The position numbers were made by a program, and so were the translations under genes. A DNA stretch of 64,000 nt from an uncultured Actinomycetes bacterium (GTDB lineage Bacteria > Actinomycetota > Actinomycetes > Nanopelagicales > Nanopelagicaceae), in contig CAIMZW010000041.1 of NCBI GenBank assembly GCA_903846075.1, positions 1-64,000 of the forward strand. Reading direction: 5' to 3'. This document shows, in pieces, positions 17,801 through 28,349 of this stretch (position 1 is the first letter of the stretch; each line of letters starts with the position of its first letter). The notes beneath the pieces were generated by a model, which was not told where the DNA came from, searched no databases, and worked only from the letters and a program-made list of their open reading frames with translations.

Positions 17801-17809
17801 TCATTTTCA
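17789..17809. promoter_or_regulatory. Zur box (zinc-responsive operator)
   Basis: Near-ideal palindrome: arms TGAAAATGA and TCATTTTCA separated by CAA, matching the Fur/Zur-type AATGAtaATCATT pattern. It lies between the divergent ABM gene and the ZIP-zur operon. A TACTAT -10-like box follows at 17814-17819 for the ZIP gene. Because a zur-type regulator is two genes away, zinc repression with autoregulation is the best reading. Confidence 0.75.
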
Positions 17810-17828
17810 TTTCTACTATGGTGGCGCT

Positions 17829-18563
17829 ATGACCGCAATCCTCCTGGCTGGATTAACCGTTCTGGCAACGACTGCCGGAGGTTTTGTCGCTATCAGATCC
17901 AAGGATCGATTCCATCTTGTCCTAGGACTTTCTGCTGGGCTTTTGTTGGGTTTAGTGGCCTTCGATCTGATGCCGGAAATATTTGCCAATGCAACTCTGA
18001 CAATTCATAAGGTACCTGGCGCGATGGTCGCATTCGTCGGTGGATTTTTGGCGCTGCACTTCTTTGAACAATTTGCTGGATCACATGAACCAGCTGAATC
18101 TGAATACGACCACGACCATACCCATTACGGCAATATCGCTGGGGCACTGGGTGCGCTTGCAATGGCAGGACACGTGTTCATGGATGGTGTTGCAATTGCC
18201 CTCGCATTTCATGTCAGTAACGCGTTCGGCTTTGCTGTTTTCTTGGCACTGCTTGTTCATGCATTTAGCGATGGACTCAACACGGTCGCTCTTCTCATTA
18301 AAGGTGGGAAGTGGTCATCACGCGCCAAATTTCTGCTGGCCGTCGATGCGGTCGCTCGAATCAGCGGAGCAACGGTTGGAACCAGCCTTCACATCAGCAC
18401 CCCATGGCTAGCCATCTACTTAGCGATCTTTGCTGGATTCATTATCTATATCGCAACTTCCCATATCCTCCCGGAGGCACATTCGCGCCACCCATCTCGA
18501 ATGACCATGCTGGCAACTCTTGCAGGTGTGTTAATCATGTGGTTCGTAGTGGCTTCGCAATGA
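17829..18563 (+). CDS. ZIP family metal transporter
   Basis: Membrane importer of divalent metals, most likely zinc. 244 residues with about eight hydrophobic segments. ZIP transport motifs are present in the fourth and fifth core helices: AGHVFMDGVAIAL and HAFSDGLNTVALL. A cytosolic His/Asp-rich loop (EYDHDHTHYGN, near residue 100) is the usual variable metal-binding loop. It overlaps zur by 4 bases (ATGA) and lies just downstream of the Zur box, so it should be induced in zinc starvation. Confidence 0.9.
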   Translation: MTAILLAGLTVLATTAGGFVAIRSKDRFHLVLGLSAGLLLGLVAFDLMPEIFANATLTIHKVPGAMVAFVGGFLALHFFEQFAGSHEPAESEYDHDHTHYGNIAGALGALAMAGHVFMDGVAIALAFHVSNAFGFAVFLALLVHAFSDGLNTVALLIKGGKWSSRAKFLLAVDAVARISGATVGTSLHISTPWLAIYLAIFAGFIIYIATSHILPEAHSRHPSRMTMLATLAGVLIMWFVVASQ

Positions 18564-18925
18564 ACAAATCTGCCGTTAAGGTCCGAAATGTCCTCGAACG
18601 TGTCGGTGGCTTTGCTAGTGCTCAAGAGCTTCATTTAGTTCTGCATCGAGACCAAGAAGCCATCGGTTTAACGACTGTCTATCGGGCGTTGCAATCTCTC
18701 GTTGCAGATGGAGCCGTCGATTTAATCCGACGCGAAGATGGCGAAGCGCTCTATCGATTATGTGGTGACAACCACCATCACCATTTGGTCTGCAAGTCGT
18801 GTGGAAAAACCGTCGAAGTTCCCGGTGGCGCGATTGAAAAGTGGGCCCTCAAAGCGGCACACGAAAATGGTTTTCGGGATATCGGCCATACGGCTGAGAT
18901 CTTTGGAATCTGTTCTGATTGTTAA
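18560..18925 (+). CDS. zur: Fur-family zinc uptake regulator
   Basis: 121-residue DNA-binding repressor. Winged helix with recognition helix TTVYRALQSL (about 38-47), His-rich hinge NHHHHLVCKSCG (71-82), and structural zinc ligands Cys78, Cys81, Cys118, Cys121, the last being the final residue. Zur rather than Fur is supported by the upstream ZIP gene, the Zur palindrome and the usual zur position next to uppS/recO and glyS. The ATG overlaps the ZIP stop. Iron sensing cannot be fully excluded. Confidence 0.9.
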   Translation: MNKSAVKVRNVLERVGGFASAQELHLVLHRDQEAIGLTTVYRALQSLVADGAVDLIRREDGEALYRLCGDNHHHHLVCKSCGKTVEVPGGAIEKWALKAAHENGFRDIGHTAEIFGICSDC

Positions 18926-18931
18926 AATATT

Positions 18932-19942
18932 TTACGGATGCGCAAGTATGAATTCGATTGCTGCTCGACATGCAAGTACTCCTGCATGAAAGGACGACTC
19001 ATCCCCAAGTTCGGGAAGTTCCAATCCAGATAAATCTCCAACCAGAACGTTCCAATGTGGATTCAAAATCGCAACCACTGGTCGCAAGGTATTAATCAGC
19101 CAATCCACTTTCTGAAAAGTGAAATTGGGTTGCGAACCATCAACTGGCATCGTGACCTTTCGCCAGAGACTGTCCAAGGCATTGGAATTTTCACTTGCTT
19201 GGGCAACGAGAAGTTGAACGCCACCTTCGGGCAAGGCTGCCAAAGACTTAATTTTCTTGGGGCTCGACAGCGGTATATGCGCCAGGCAGATTTCGTCTGG
19301 ATGGGTGTAATAAACCGGCAAAAGTGGGGTCAATTGATGGGTTCCTGCAGTAACAAATAGCCGGTTATCGGCCCTGGGAATGGCTCGAAAATTCCATGGA
19401 TGATTATCAAAAAAGTTAATTTCATCTGAATTTATTTTGCGAGCCAGTTCTTCGACGGGGTTGTAAACATTTTCCTGATTAGGAATAGTCAAAGTATCGA
19501 TCTCCAAATATTGATCGAGATCGCCAACCTGAAAATTAAAGGGAACTGCAAAATTTTGCGTGATGACCTGTACGCCCAACGCATTAAGAAAATCTGGGTC
19601 GTTTGTACGACTTGCGAGAAACCCAGCAAACTTCACATGGTTCTTAGTAATCAGAAATTCATCGCCATCAAGTATGAGAATAAATTCGGCGCCATTTTTC
19701 CAGGCTAACCGCATTCCAAAACTAGTGATTGCAGCCTGATCAAACCTTTCGGAATAGTGAACATAATGAATCCGCCCAGACCAGACATGTTCATTCAGGT
19801 AAGCAATACCTGCCTGAGTGCCATCGGTGCTGGCATTGTCAATTAGCCAAACTTCATCACAATGATGAGTAAGCGCATGCGAGATCGTGACTGCTAACAG
19901 CGGCCACTCGTTTTTTGCCACGATCAAACCTGAGATCTTCAC
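18932..19942 (-). CDS. Glycosyltransferase family 2-like protein
   Basis: 336 residues. N-terminal GT-A fold: GLIVAKNEWPLL, VWLIDNASTDGTQ (nucleotide binding) and ILILDGDEFL (about 90, a DxD-type metal site). The second half resembles GT2/GT92-like proteins acting on cell-surface glycans; the acceptor is unknown. Starts with GTG three bases after AGGAGG. It is convergent with zur (6-base gap) and follows uppS on the minus strand, so it may use undecaprenyl-linked substrates; that link is only positional. Confidence 0.75.
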   Translation of the reverse strand: MKISGLIVAKNEWPLLAVTISHALTHHCDEVWLIDNASTDGTQAGIAYLNEHVWSGRIHYVHYSERFDQAAITSFGMRLAWKNGAEFILILDGDEFLITKNHVKFAGFLASRTNDPDFLNALGVQVITQNFAVPFNFQVGDLDQYLEIDTLTIPNQENVYNPVEELARKINSDEINFFDNHPWNFRAIPRADNRLFVTAGTHQLTPLLPVYYTHPDEICLAHIPLSSPKKIKSLAALPEGGVQLLVAQASENSNALDSLWRKVTMPVDGSQPNFTFQKVDWLINTLRPVVAILNPHWNVLVGDLSGLELPELGDESSFHAGVLACRAAIEFILAHP

Positions 19943-19966
19943 ATGCCTCCTGAGTTGATGAAGTAA

Positions 19967-20731
19967 TTAAGCCTTACCAAAGCGTCGCTCACGCTCGGCA
20001 TAAATCTCAATTGCTCTCCAAAGCGTTCTTCGATCAACATCTGGCCAAAGAACATCCATAAAAACCATCTCGGCGTATGCAGACTGCCAAAGGAGAAAAT
20101 TACTTGTTCTTTGCTCCCCCGAGGAACGAAGGAACAGGTCAACATCGTTCATCTTCGGTTGGTAAAGATATTTTTCAAATACTTTTGCTGAAATCTTTGT
20201 TGGATCTATTTTCTTGGATTTTGCCTCCAGTGCGATCCGAGTGACGGCATCTACAATCTCTGCTCGTCCACCATAGTTCACGCACATATTCAGAGTAAGA
20301 ATGTTATTTCCATGAGTAAGTTCTTCGGCAATCTGCAATTCCTTAATAACGCTACTCCACAATTTTTGCGGGCGGCCCACCCACCGGACCTTCACTCCTA
20401 GTTCATTCATTTCATCCCGGCGACGGCGAATCACGTCACGATTAAATCCCATAAGGAACTTGACCTCTTCGGGACTGCGACGCCAATTTTCCGTGGAAAA
20501 GGCGTAGGCGCTGACTTCCTTGACTCCAATTTCAATTGCGCCGTGGACTAGGTCTAGAAGTGAGGCCTCTCCTGCCTCATGGCCAGAAGTTCTAGGAAGT
20601 CCTCGAGCCTTTGCCCATCTGCCATTTCCATCCATGACGACTGCAACATGGCGTGGAATCTGATCTGAGGAGAGCTTGGGCGGCTTGGCACCGGAGGGGT
20701 GAGGAGTTGGTGCCCGAAATTTTTTAGCCAT
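19967..20731 (-). CDS. uppS: Isoprenyl transferase (undecaprenyl diphosphate synthase)
   Basis: Cis-prenyltransferase making the lipid carrier for peptidoglycan and wall polymers. 254 residues with the family signature [17 protein letters not shown] (catalytic Asp34), FSTENWRR and the C-terminal [20 protein letters not shown] region. Three bases separate it from recO upstream, the usual recO-uppS pair of actinobacteria. Product chain length cannot be told from the sequence; many actinobacteria have two paralogues. Confidence 0.95.
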   Translation of the reverse strand: MAKKFRAPTPHPSGAKPPKLSSDQIPRHVAVVMDGNGRWAKARGLPRTSGHEAGEASLLDLVHGAIEIGVKEVSAYAFSTENWRRSPEEVKFLMGFNRDVIRRRRDEMNELGVKVRWVGRPQKLWSSVIKELQIAEELTHGNNILTLNMCVNYGGRAEIVDAVTRIALEAKSKKIDPTKISAKVFEKYLYQPKMNDVDLFLRSSGEQRTSNFLLWQSAYAEMVFMDVLWPDVDRRTLWRAIEIYAERERRFGKA

Positions 20732-20733
20732 AG

Positions 20734-21465
20734 TTAGGCACGTTCAACCAATGGAAGACTTCGAAGTCCGCGCTCAAGGTGCCACTGTAAATATGCAGCA
20801 ATCAATCCTGACGCCTCTCGACGATTACGAAGTTCGCTGGATACTGCGCTCTCCCAATCTCCAGTCTGCAGATCAGACATGAGCTGGAGAGTTTCAGGAG
20901 CTGGCGTTGCGGCGGCCGATGGCTTGCAATTGAGACAGACACTTCCACCACCCATAAGTGAAAAATATTTGTGTGGACCTGGTTCATCGCATCGGCTGCA
21001 ATTAGTCAGTGAAGGCGCGTAACCAGCTACCGAGAGCGAGCGCAAAAGATAGGCGTCTAAAATGAGCGATGGGTCGTAGGTTTGATGAGCCAGTGCTTTC
21101 AGTGCCCCGACGACAAGTAAGAAATGTTGAAGTGCCGGTTCATGTTCTTGCGCGGTGAATCGTTCGGCAGATTCTAAAATTGCATTTGCAATAGTCCATT
21201 GCTGGTAATCGCCCGAAAGTAGGTCGCCATAATTTTCAATACTCTCAGCCTGGGTCACCGTATCTAGATTTTTGCCGGTGTAGAGCTGCAAGTCCACATA
21301 ACTTGTTGGTTCTAAGCGAGCACCAAATCGTGACTTCGTTCGACGAACTCCTTTGGCGACTGCTCGTAATCGGCCGTGCTCTTTAGTAAAGAGAGTGATG
21401 ATGCGATCGGCTTCGCCCAATTTCTGGGTCCGAAGCACGATCGCCTGATCACGATATAAAGTCAC
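20734..21465 (-). CDS. recO: DNA repair protein RecO
   Basis: Recombination mediator that loads RecA with RecR. 243 residues: N-terminal OB fold ([21 protein letters not shown], then [18 protein letters not shown]), helical middle, and a zinc-finger-like CSRCDEPG...CLNCKP near residues 160-185. Starts with GTG. It lies 20 bases after leuA and immediately before uppS in the same direction. Confidence 0.94.
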   Translation of the reverse strand: MTLYRDQAIVLRTQKLGEADRIITLFTKEHGRLRAVAKGVRRTKSRFGARLEPTSYVDLQLYTGKNLDTVTQAESIENYGDLLSGDYQQWTIANAILESAERFTAQEHEPALQHFLLVVGALKALAHQTYDPSLILDAYLLRSLSVAGYAPSLTNCSRCDEPGPHKYFSLMGGGSVCLNCKPSAAATPAPETLQLMSDLQTGDWESAVSSELRNRREASGLIAAYLQWHLERGLRSLPLVERA

Positions 21466-21485
21466 GGTTCACACCGTAATGGCAT

Positions 21486-23365
<1,880 letters not shown>

Positions 23366-23399
23366 ACTTGTTCGCCTGAAAGTGAGCAAACTTCCCTAT

Positions 23400-24704
23400 T
23401 TAGAGGACGGGGAGGTATCGATTTAACTCGTACTCACTCACTTGCTTGCGATATTCAGCCCATTCGGCACGTTTATTTCGCAGAACGTATTCGAAAACAT
23501 CTTCTCCTAGCGTCGCGCGAACTAATGCGCTCTTCTCCATGGCATTAATTGCCTCTTCAAGATTAGTTGGCAGACTCTCAGGATTACTTGAAGCTTCCAA
23601 AATGTAACCCTCTTCGATGCCTTTAAGCCCTGCCGCAATAATGACGGCAAAAGCCAAGTACGGATTACATGCCGAATCCGGCGAGCGAACCTCGATGCGC
23701 GTTGAATTCTCTTTTTTCGGCTTGTAGGAAGGGATTCGGACTAAAGAAGAACGATCGTTATGGCCCCACGTCACCAAAGCAGGAGCTTCGCCCCCACCAG
23801 TAAGCCGCTTGTAAGAATTCACCCACTGATTAGTGATGGCTGTGAACTCACGTGCATGCTTGAGAACTCCAGCAATAAAAGATCGACCAATCGCAGAAAG
23901 TTGGTGATCTGCACCTTCTTCATAAAACGCATTTTCTTCACCACTAAAGAGTGAGAAGTGGGTATGCATTCCAGAGCCCGGATAATCAGTAAAAGGTTTC
24001 GGCATGAATGAAGCATGAAAACCTTGATCCAAAGCCACTTCCTTCACAACGTGACGGAAAGTCATGATGTTATCTGCAGTGCTTAAGGCATCGGCATAAC
24101 GAAGGTCGATTTCTTGCTGTCCTGGTGCGGCCTCGTGATGGCTGAACTCCACTGAGACCCCCATTGCCTCAAGCAATGTGATTGCTTGGCGACGGAAATC
24201 ATGACCGACTACCGATGGAGTTTGATCAAAGTAACCCCCTGAATCGACCGGGGTTGGAATTTCACCGGCAACTGGAGGTTTGGCAAAAAGGAAAAATTCC
24301 ATCTCGGGATGGGTATAACAAGTGAAACCCATCTCCCCCGCTTTGCTCAACGTTCGCTTGAGCACATTTCGTGGATCGGCCGATGATGGCTGTCCATCAG
24401 GGGCTGCAATATCGCAAAACATCCTCGCCGCTCCTGGGGCTTCAGTTCGCCACGGTAGCACCGCAAAACTAGAGGCATCGGGCTTTGCCAACATGTCAGA
24501 TTCGGTTACTCGAGCAAAGCCTTCAATAGCCGAGCCGTCGAACCCAATTCCCTCTTCAAAGGCATTTTCCAATTCGGCAGGTGCAATTGCCACAGATTTT
24601 AAGAAACCCAGAACATCGGTAAACCAGAGTCTGACAAAGCGAATTCCACGCTCCTCGAGGGTGCGCAGGACGAACTCTTCTTGGCGGGAAATCTCATCGC
24701 TCAT
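23400..24704 (-). CDS. glnA: Glutamine synthetase, GlnA2-like
   Basis: ATP-dependent amidation of glutamate or a related amine. 434 residues. N-terminal ERGIRFVRLWFTDVLGFLKS and EEGIGFDGSAIEGFARV closely resemble mycobacterial GlnA2; catalytic segments MHTHFSLF, GWGHNDRSS-type (here TWGHNDRSSLVRIP) and RIEVRSPDSACNPYLAF follow. The NLYDLP adenylylation loop of GlnA1-type enzymes is absent (the region reads EASSNPESLPTNLEEA), so adenylylation control is unlikely. Only this synthetase is in the window; whether a GlnA1 exists elsewhere is unknown. Confidence 0.92.
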   Translation of the reverse strand: MSDEISRQEEFVLRTLEERGIRFVRLWFTDVLGFLKSVAIAPAELENAFEEGIGFDGSAIEGFARVTESDMLAKPDASSFAVLPWRTEAPGAARMFCDIAAPDGQPSSADPRNVLKRTLSKAGEMGFTCYTHPEMEFFLFAKPPVAGEIPTPVDSGGYFDQTPSVVGHDFRRQAITLLEAMGVSVEFSHHEAAPGQQEIDLRYADALSTADNIMTFRHVVKEVALDQGFHASFMPKPFTDYPGSGMHTHFSLFSGEENAFYEEGADHQLSAIGRSFIAGVLKHAREFTAITNQWVNSYKRLTGGGEAPALVTWGHNDRSSLVRIPSYKPKKENSTRIEVRSPDSACNPYLAFAVIIAAGLKGIEEGYILEASSNPESLPTNLEEAINAMEKSALVRATLGEDVFEYVLRNKRAEWAEYRKQVSEYELNRYLPVL

Positions 24705-24755
24705 GGCGTCAATCCTGCCAATCTTGCGTTACGAATATGTTAACGAGGGTTAAGC

Positions 24756-24811
24756 GCTCAAGCCATGGGCTTTCGCAATATCCCCTACTGGCTCAAGCCA
24801 TGGGCTTTCGC
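24756..24811. repeat. Direct repeat at the ald 3' end
   Basis: Two identical 21-base copies, 24756-24776 and 24791-24811, offset by 35 bases. The right copy encodes the AKAHGLS end of alanine dehydrogenase; the left copy lies beyond the stop and would read AKAHGLSA-stop. Looks like a short tandem duplication that moved the stop codon. Confidence 0.85.
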
Positions 24812-25873
24812 CACTGCCTCGTAATAAATCTTCCCTTCATGCGCATTTAAGCCTCTTCCAAGTCCTGGATCTTCGCCAAGAGCGAGTTCCCAGCCCTTAT
24901 TTGCCAAAGCAAGCGCATAACGAATTGTCGCATTTGCCAAAGCGTAGGTAGAGGTCGCAGGAACGGCCCCAGGCATATTTGCCACGCAGTAATAGAGCGA
25001 GTTGTGAACTGGGTAGGTAGGTTCGGCGTGAGTGGTTGGGCGGGAACCTTCAAAGCAGCCGCCTTGGTCGATGGCGACGTCAACGAGAACGCTTCCTGGA
25101 CGCATCTTTGCCACTAATCCATCGGTCACCAGTTTTGGTGCCTTTGCACCATGAACCAAGACTGCCCCGATGACTAGATCGGCATCGAGAAGTTGACGTT
25201 CAATTTCATAGGCGGAAGAAGCAAGAGTCTTGACCTGACCGGCAAAGAGGTTATCAATCTCACGAAGTCGATTGAGGTCGAGATCCAAAATCGTCACATC
25301 GGCGCGCATACCATGAGCAATTGTTGCTGCGGCGAGGCCAACCACGCCACCTCCCAAAATTACGACTTTACCTTGGCGAACGCCCGGGACTCCGCCTAAC
25401 AAAACGCCGCGGCCGCCTTCATTCTTTTGCAAGGTGACGGCTCCGACTTGAATCGACATTCGACCTGCGACTTCACTCATGGGAGCAAGCAGCGGAAGTT
25501 GTCGATTTACTTCAACAGTTTCATAAGCAATAGCAGTTACACCTGATGCCAAAATAGCGTCCGTGCATTCACGCGAAGCCGCCAGGTGGAGATAAGTAAA
25601 GAGGATTTGGCCTTTGCGCATTCGGTGATATTCCGAAGCGATGGGTTCCTTAACTTTCAATATGAGATCTGATTGCGCCCAAAGATCATCTGCACTTTCG
25701 ATGATTGTTGCTCCGGCTTGCACATAATCATGATCAGTTATTGCCGATCCAATTCCGGCTCCGGTCTCCACTAAAACTTTATGACCATTAGTCACAAGTG
25801 AGTGAACTCCGGACGGCGTTGCGGCAACTCGAAATTCGTTATTTTTAACTTCTTTGGGAATTCCAACGATCAC
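24785..25873 (-). CDS. ald: Alanine dehydrogenase
   Basis: NAD-dependent interconversion of alanine with pyruvate and ammonium. 362 residues: MIVGIPKEVKNNEFRVAATP start, catalytic region KVKEPIASEYH and LFTYLHLAA, Rossmann motif ILGGGVVGLAAATIA near residue 175. Its 3' end is part of a 21-base direct repeat, so the final residues (GLSQ) may be recent. It is convergent in function with glutamine synthetase (both ammonium assimilation/release) but separated from glnA by 80 bases. Confidence 0.95.
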   Translation of the reverse strand: MIVGIPKEVKNNEFRVAATPSGVHSLVTNGHKVLVETGAGIGSAITDHDYVQAGATIIESADDLWAQSDLILKVKEPIASEYHRMRKGQILFTYLHLAASRECTDAILASGVTAIAYETVEVNRQLPLLAPMSEVAGRMSIQVGAVTLQKNEGGRGVLLGGVPGVRQGKVVILGGGVVGLAAATIAHGMRADVTILDLDLNRLREIDNLFAGQVKTLASSAYEIERQLLDADLVIGAVLVHGAKAPKLVTDGLVAKMRPGSVLVDVAIDQGGCFEGSRPTTHAEPTYPVHNSLYYCVANMPGAVPATSTYALANATIRYALALANKGWELALGEDPGLGRGLNAHEGKIYYEAVAKAHGLSQ

Positions 25874-25911
25874 GATCAGACCTCTCTAGGTTTTCAGTCT
25901 GGCACCTTCGC

Positions 25912-25927
25912 GGGGTTAGGCAACCCC
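25912..25927 (-). terminator. Hairpin after the DUF4192 gene
   Basis: GGGGTT-AGGC-AACCCC: six-base perfect stem with a four-base loop, 13 bases beyond the DUF4192 stop and upstream of ald. No T-run follows, so termination is not certain. Confidence 0.4.
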
Positions 25928-25939
25928 ACTCTCATTATG

Positions 25940-26932
25940 CTACTCGCCAAAAAGTGAGGCGCAGATCTTCGGGTGAAGTTCGGCACGCATGGTGGCAAAA
26001 CTCTGCGGTGGCCAGCCTGCGGCAAATACTCGACGAAGCAACTTCGCCATTGGGTAGGTAATGTCATCCTCGAAGGCTCGATCCAGCGCCCGACCGGCCA
26101 TTGCGCCATCACCACGTTCGTAAGAGACAGCTGCAAAGAGCGTGGCCACCGGAGCGACATAATTCTTCGGAGCTCGACGAAGCATCCAGTGCCACATCGC
26201 AGCGAGGGAATCAATATTCTCGTTATTGGTAATTCCCATCGCATAATCGCGCACTTGGAGGTCTTGAAGTCGAGAGAGAACTAACGCGACTAACGCCTTA
26301 TCTTCGGTGAATCCCGTTTCAATAAATTCCTTGGCTAACCGATCGACTGCATGCGCTCCTTCTCGTTGCAATTTCGAAGTGCTCTCATCCTCATAATCAA
26401 TATCGGCAACTTTTCTTACTAATTTCTTTAGTTCTGGATCGAGAGGTAGTGGAGCCAAGGATTCCTTGAGAGCTTGAAGGTTTTCGAAGGGCACTCGTTT
26501 TCCCGCGATTACCTGTTCAGCAACAATCCGGGAATCCTGCATCTCTGGCACGGGGTTGCCATGTGGCGGGCAGCATTTCTCATCACCACACAATGTCGAT
26601 CGCCATCGCCCATGCTTGACTTCTAAGATCTCGTGAATACTCATTTCGCGGATCTCGATTGCACTTCTCAATGAGTCGATGATGTACTCACTCTCCAACA
26701 CATCATCGGGAAGATAAGCGACGATGAGAGCGGAATCGGCTTTTTCGCGAACCAAGTAATTCGCCAGAGTATCGATCTGATCCGGGTCGGCTTCGCGAGG
26801 AAAATCAATCCGCATCGCCATTCCGATCTCTTCCTCACGAAGTGCTATAACGACGAGAGAATCTTCCGGGTGATAACCAACAAGGAATGGAACTGCGGCG
26901 AGCAAGTCATGAGGTGAAGTTAGGGTTGTCAT
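25940..26932 (-). CDS. DUF4192 domain protein
   Basis: 330-residue protein of an actinobacterial family of unknown function. It begins TTLTSPHDLLAAVPFLVGYHPEDSLVVIAL, the diagnostic opening of DUF4192, and continues with alternating alpha/beta structure; a Cys/His-rich stretch CGDEKCCPPHGNP lies near residues 114-126. No membrane segment. No Shine-Dalgarno; TAATTC 7 bases before the ATG predicts a leaderless transcript. No functional clue from neighbours. Confidence 0.85.
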   Translation of the reverse strand: MTTLTSPHDLLAAVPFLVGYHPEDSLVVIALREEEIGMAMRIDFPREADPDQIDTLANYLVREKADSALIVAYLPDDVLESEYIIDSLRSAIEIREMSIHEILEVKHGRWRSTLCGDEKCCPPHGNPVPEMQDSRIVAEQVIAGKRVPFENLQALKESLAPLPLDPELKKLVRKVADIDYEDESTSKLQREGAHAVDRLAKEFIETGFTEDKALVALVLSRLQDLQVRDYAMGITNNENIDSLAAMWHWMLRRAPKNYVAPVATLFAAVSYERGDGAMAGRALDRAFEDDITYPMAKLLRRVFAAGWPPQSFATMRAELHPKICASLFGE

Positions 26933-26939
26933 TGTCGAA

Positions 26940-26945
26940 GAATTA
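26940..26945 (-). promoter_or_regulatory. -10 box, DUF4192 gene (leaderless)
   Basis: TAATTC on the minus strand, 7 bases before the ATG at 26932. A TTTACC about 16 bases further up is a weak -35 candidate. Confidence 0.35.
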
Positions 26946-27006
26946 TTGAGTTTTGAATGAGGTAAAGCTGTTCACGATCGAGACTGTGGATAGAGGCGCT
27001 CTGTGG

Positions 27007-27780
27007 TTACTTAATGTAGTTAGTCGGCGCTGAGGCGATATCAACAGGAAGTGAAATGGTTTGAGTAATCGCACCACCTAGGACGGGGAAGGAATTTCCC
27101 TGAGCGCTCCATGTCCCGCCCCAAGATATTCCTACCGAAGCCATATATAGCCCAGGGGATCGATAAGAGTGAGTTATTACTCCGGATGGATATGTCGAAC
27201 CAGCTTGGTTAGTCGAGGAGGTACTTCCATCACCGAAGTTCCACGTGAAAGTTGGCTGTAAATTCACACCGACGGAGATCCCAAGGATGGATGCGACCGT
27301 AGTGAACGCTGGATTAGTGTCGGTCCAAAAATAGATGGGAACTCCCACTAAAGAGGTCGAACTAGGTTGTTTAAATAACCGGTGCATAGGCAAGAGTTGG
27401 GTGAGTTGATCGGAGAGTGAAACTGAGGCCACCGTGGTTACCTTCGGTTTGTGCACCACAGTTCTGGGTTTACTTCTTTGAATCGGAACGGTCCGCCGAG
27501 GCGCAGGTTTCCACGGAATCCAGGTATAAACCTGCCTCGATCGGGGAACCGGCTTTGCAGTGGGGCGAATAATTTTCGGTTTCGCCTTTGTAGTCGTTGA
27601 ATTTCCGGGCGAACCTTGATGGGCCGTGATAATGATGGAATTGCTATTTTGATCAGCCTGAACTGAGATACAGGCCTGCGAAATGCAATCGGTTGCCGAT
27701 GAAATATTTGGGAAAGCCACCGCTATCAATAGTCCCAGTACGAGAATGAAAATACCTGATTGATTCTTAGTTCTTAACAT
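27007..27780 (-). CDS. Secreted protein with PKD-like domain
   Basis: 257 residues. Signal peptide of about 29 residues (MLRTKNQSG, hydrophobic core, ISSATDC). A Pro/Lys/Arg/Thr-rich linker (about 60-115) follows, then a C-terminal Ig-like segment with FTWNFGDGSTSSTNQAG and ITHSYRSPGLYMASVGI, which is the PKD-domain pattern (WDFGDG...HtY...G.Y.v.v). PKD-like domains often mediate surface or polysaccharide binding. No catalytic region. Function unknown. Confidence 0.65.
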   Translation of the reverse strand: MLRTKNQSGIFILVLGLLIAVAFPNISSATDCISQACISVQADQNSNSIIITAHQGSPGNSTTTKAKPKIIRPTAKPVPRSRQVYTWIPWKPAPRRTVPIQRSKPRTVVHKPKVTTVASVSLSDQLTQLLPMHRLFKQPSSTSLVGVPIYFWTDTNPAFTTVASILGISVGVNLQPTFTWNFGDGSTSSTNQAGSTYPSGVITHSYRSPGLYMASVGISWGGTWSAQGNSFPVLGGAITQTISLPVDIASAPTNYIK

Positions 27781-27787
27781 TGGAAGG

Positions 27788-27793
27788 AAATTA
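27788..27793 (-). promoter_or_regulatory. -10 box, PKD-like gene (leaderless)
   Basis: TAATTT on the minus strand, 7 bases before the ATG at 27780; no Shine-Dalgarno is present. Confidence 0.35.
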
Positions 27794-27887
27794 CCAACTC
27801 TTACCTTGTAACTAATTTCATTAAATCGCTACCTGTGGATAGCGGTTGCGATAGGAAAATTTCTGACTTTCGTGACACGCTAGCGTT

Positions 27888-28349
27888 ATGGTTTCGCACG
27901 ATGGTGATGGTTGGATTGAATGTCAATGCGGCAATCGCCATTGGGGAAAAAACGGCGCGGCCGGCTTATTGCTAGTTCGTAATCAGAAAGTGCTTCTTCA
28001 ACATCGCGCCCCTTGGGTCCACAACGGAGATAGTTGGGGCATCCCAGGCGGGGCACGCGATTCTCATGAAAATGTTCTTGAGGCGGCCCTACGGGAGGCG
28101 GCGGAAGAGATTGGTCTTGATCCCATTCATGTCACCCCGGTCGAGACATTTGAAGATGACCATGGCAATTGGCGATATGACACGGTGATCGCAAAAGCTG
28201 ATGAATCTTTGGTGGCTCATGAAATGAACGATGAGTCGCTCCAAGTTAGCTGGGTGAATTTTGGCGAAGTGGTTGATATGGATCTGCACCCAAGTTTTGC
28301 CGCCACTTGGCCATTCTTACTTCAGCGATTGCGAGAACTCTTTATCTAA
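27888..28349 (+). CDS. Nudix hydrolase
   Basis: 153 residues. A complete Nudix box GGARDSHENVLEAALREAAEEIG (written here in part: GGARDS...REAAEEIG, about residues 46-68) binds the metal and hydrolyses nucleoside diphosphate derivatives. The N-terminal WIECQCGNRHWG segment, with two Cys, is typical of actinobacterial MutT-like relatives. The 3' end overlaps dinG tail-to-tail by 33 bases. Substrate unknown. Confidence 0.88.
   Translation: MVSHDGDGWIECQCGNRHWGKNGAAGLLLVRNQKVLLQHRAPWVHNGDSWGIPGGARDSHENVLEAALREAAEEIGLDPIHVTPVETFEDDHGNWRYDTVIAKADESLVAHEMNDESLQVSWVNFGEVVDMDLHPSFAATWPFLLQRLRELFI

Noticed and set aside
18311-18559. N-terminal extension of Zur
   Set aside because: Overlaps the ZIP transporter in another frame; Fur-family similarity begins at ATG 18560.
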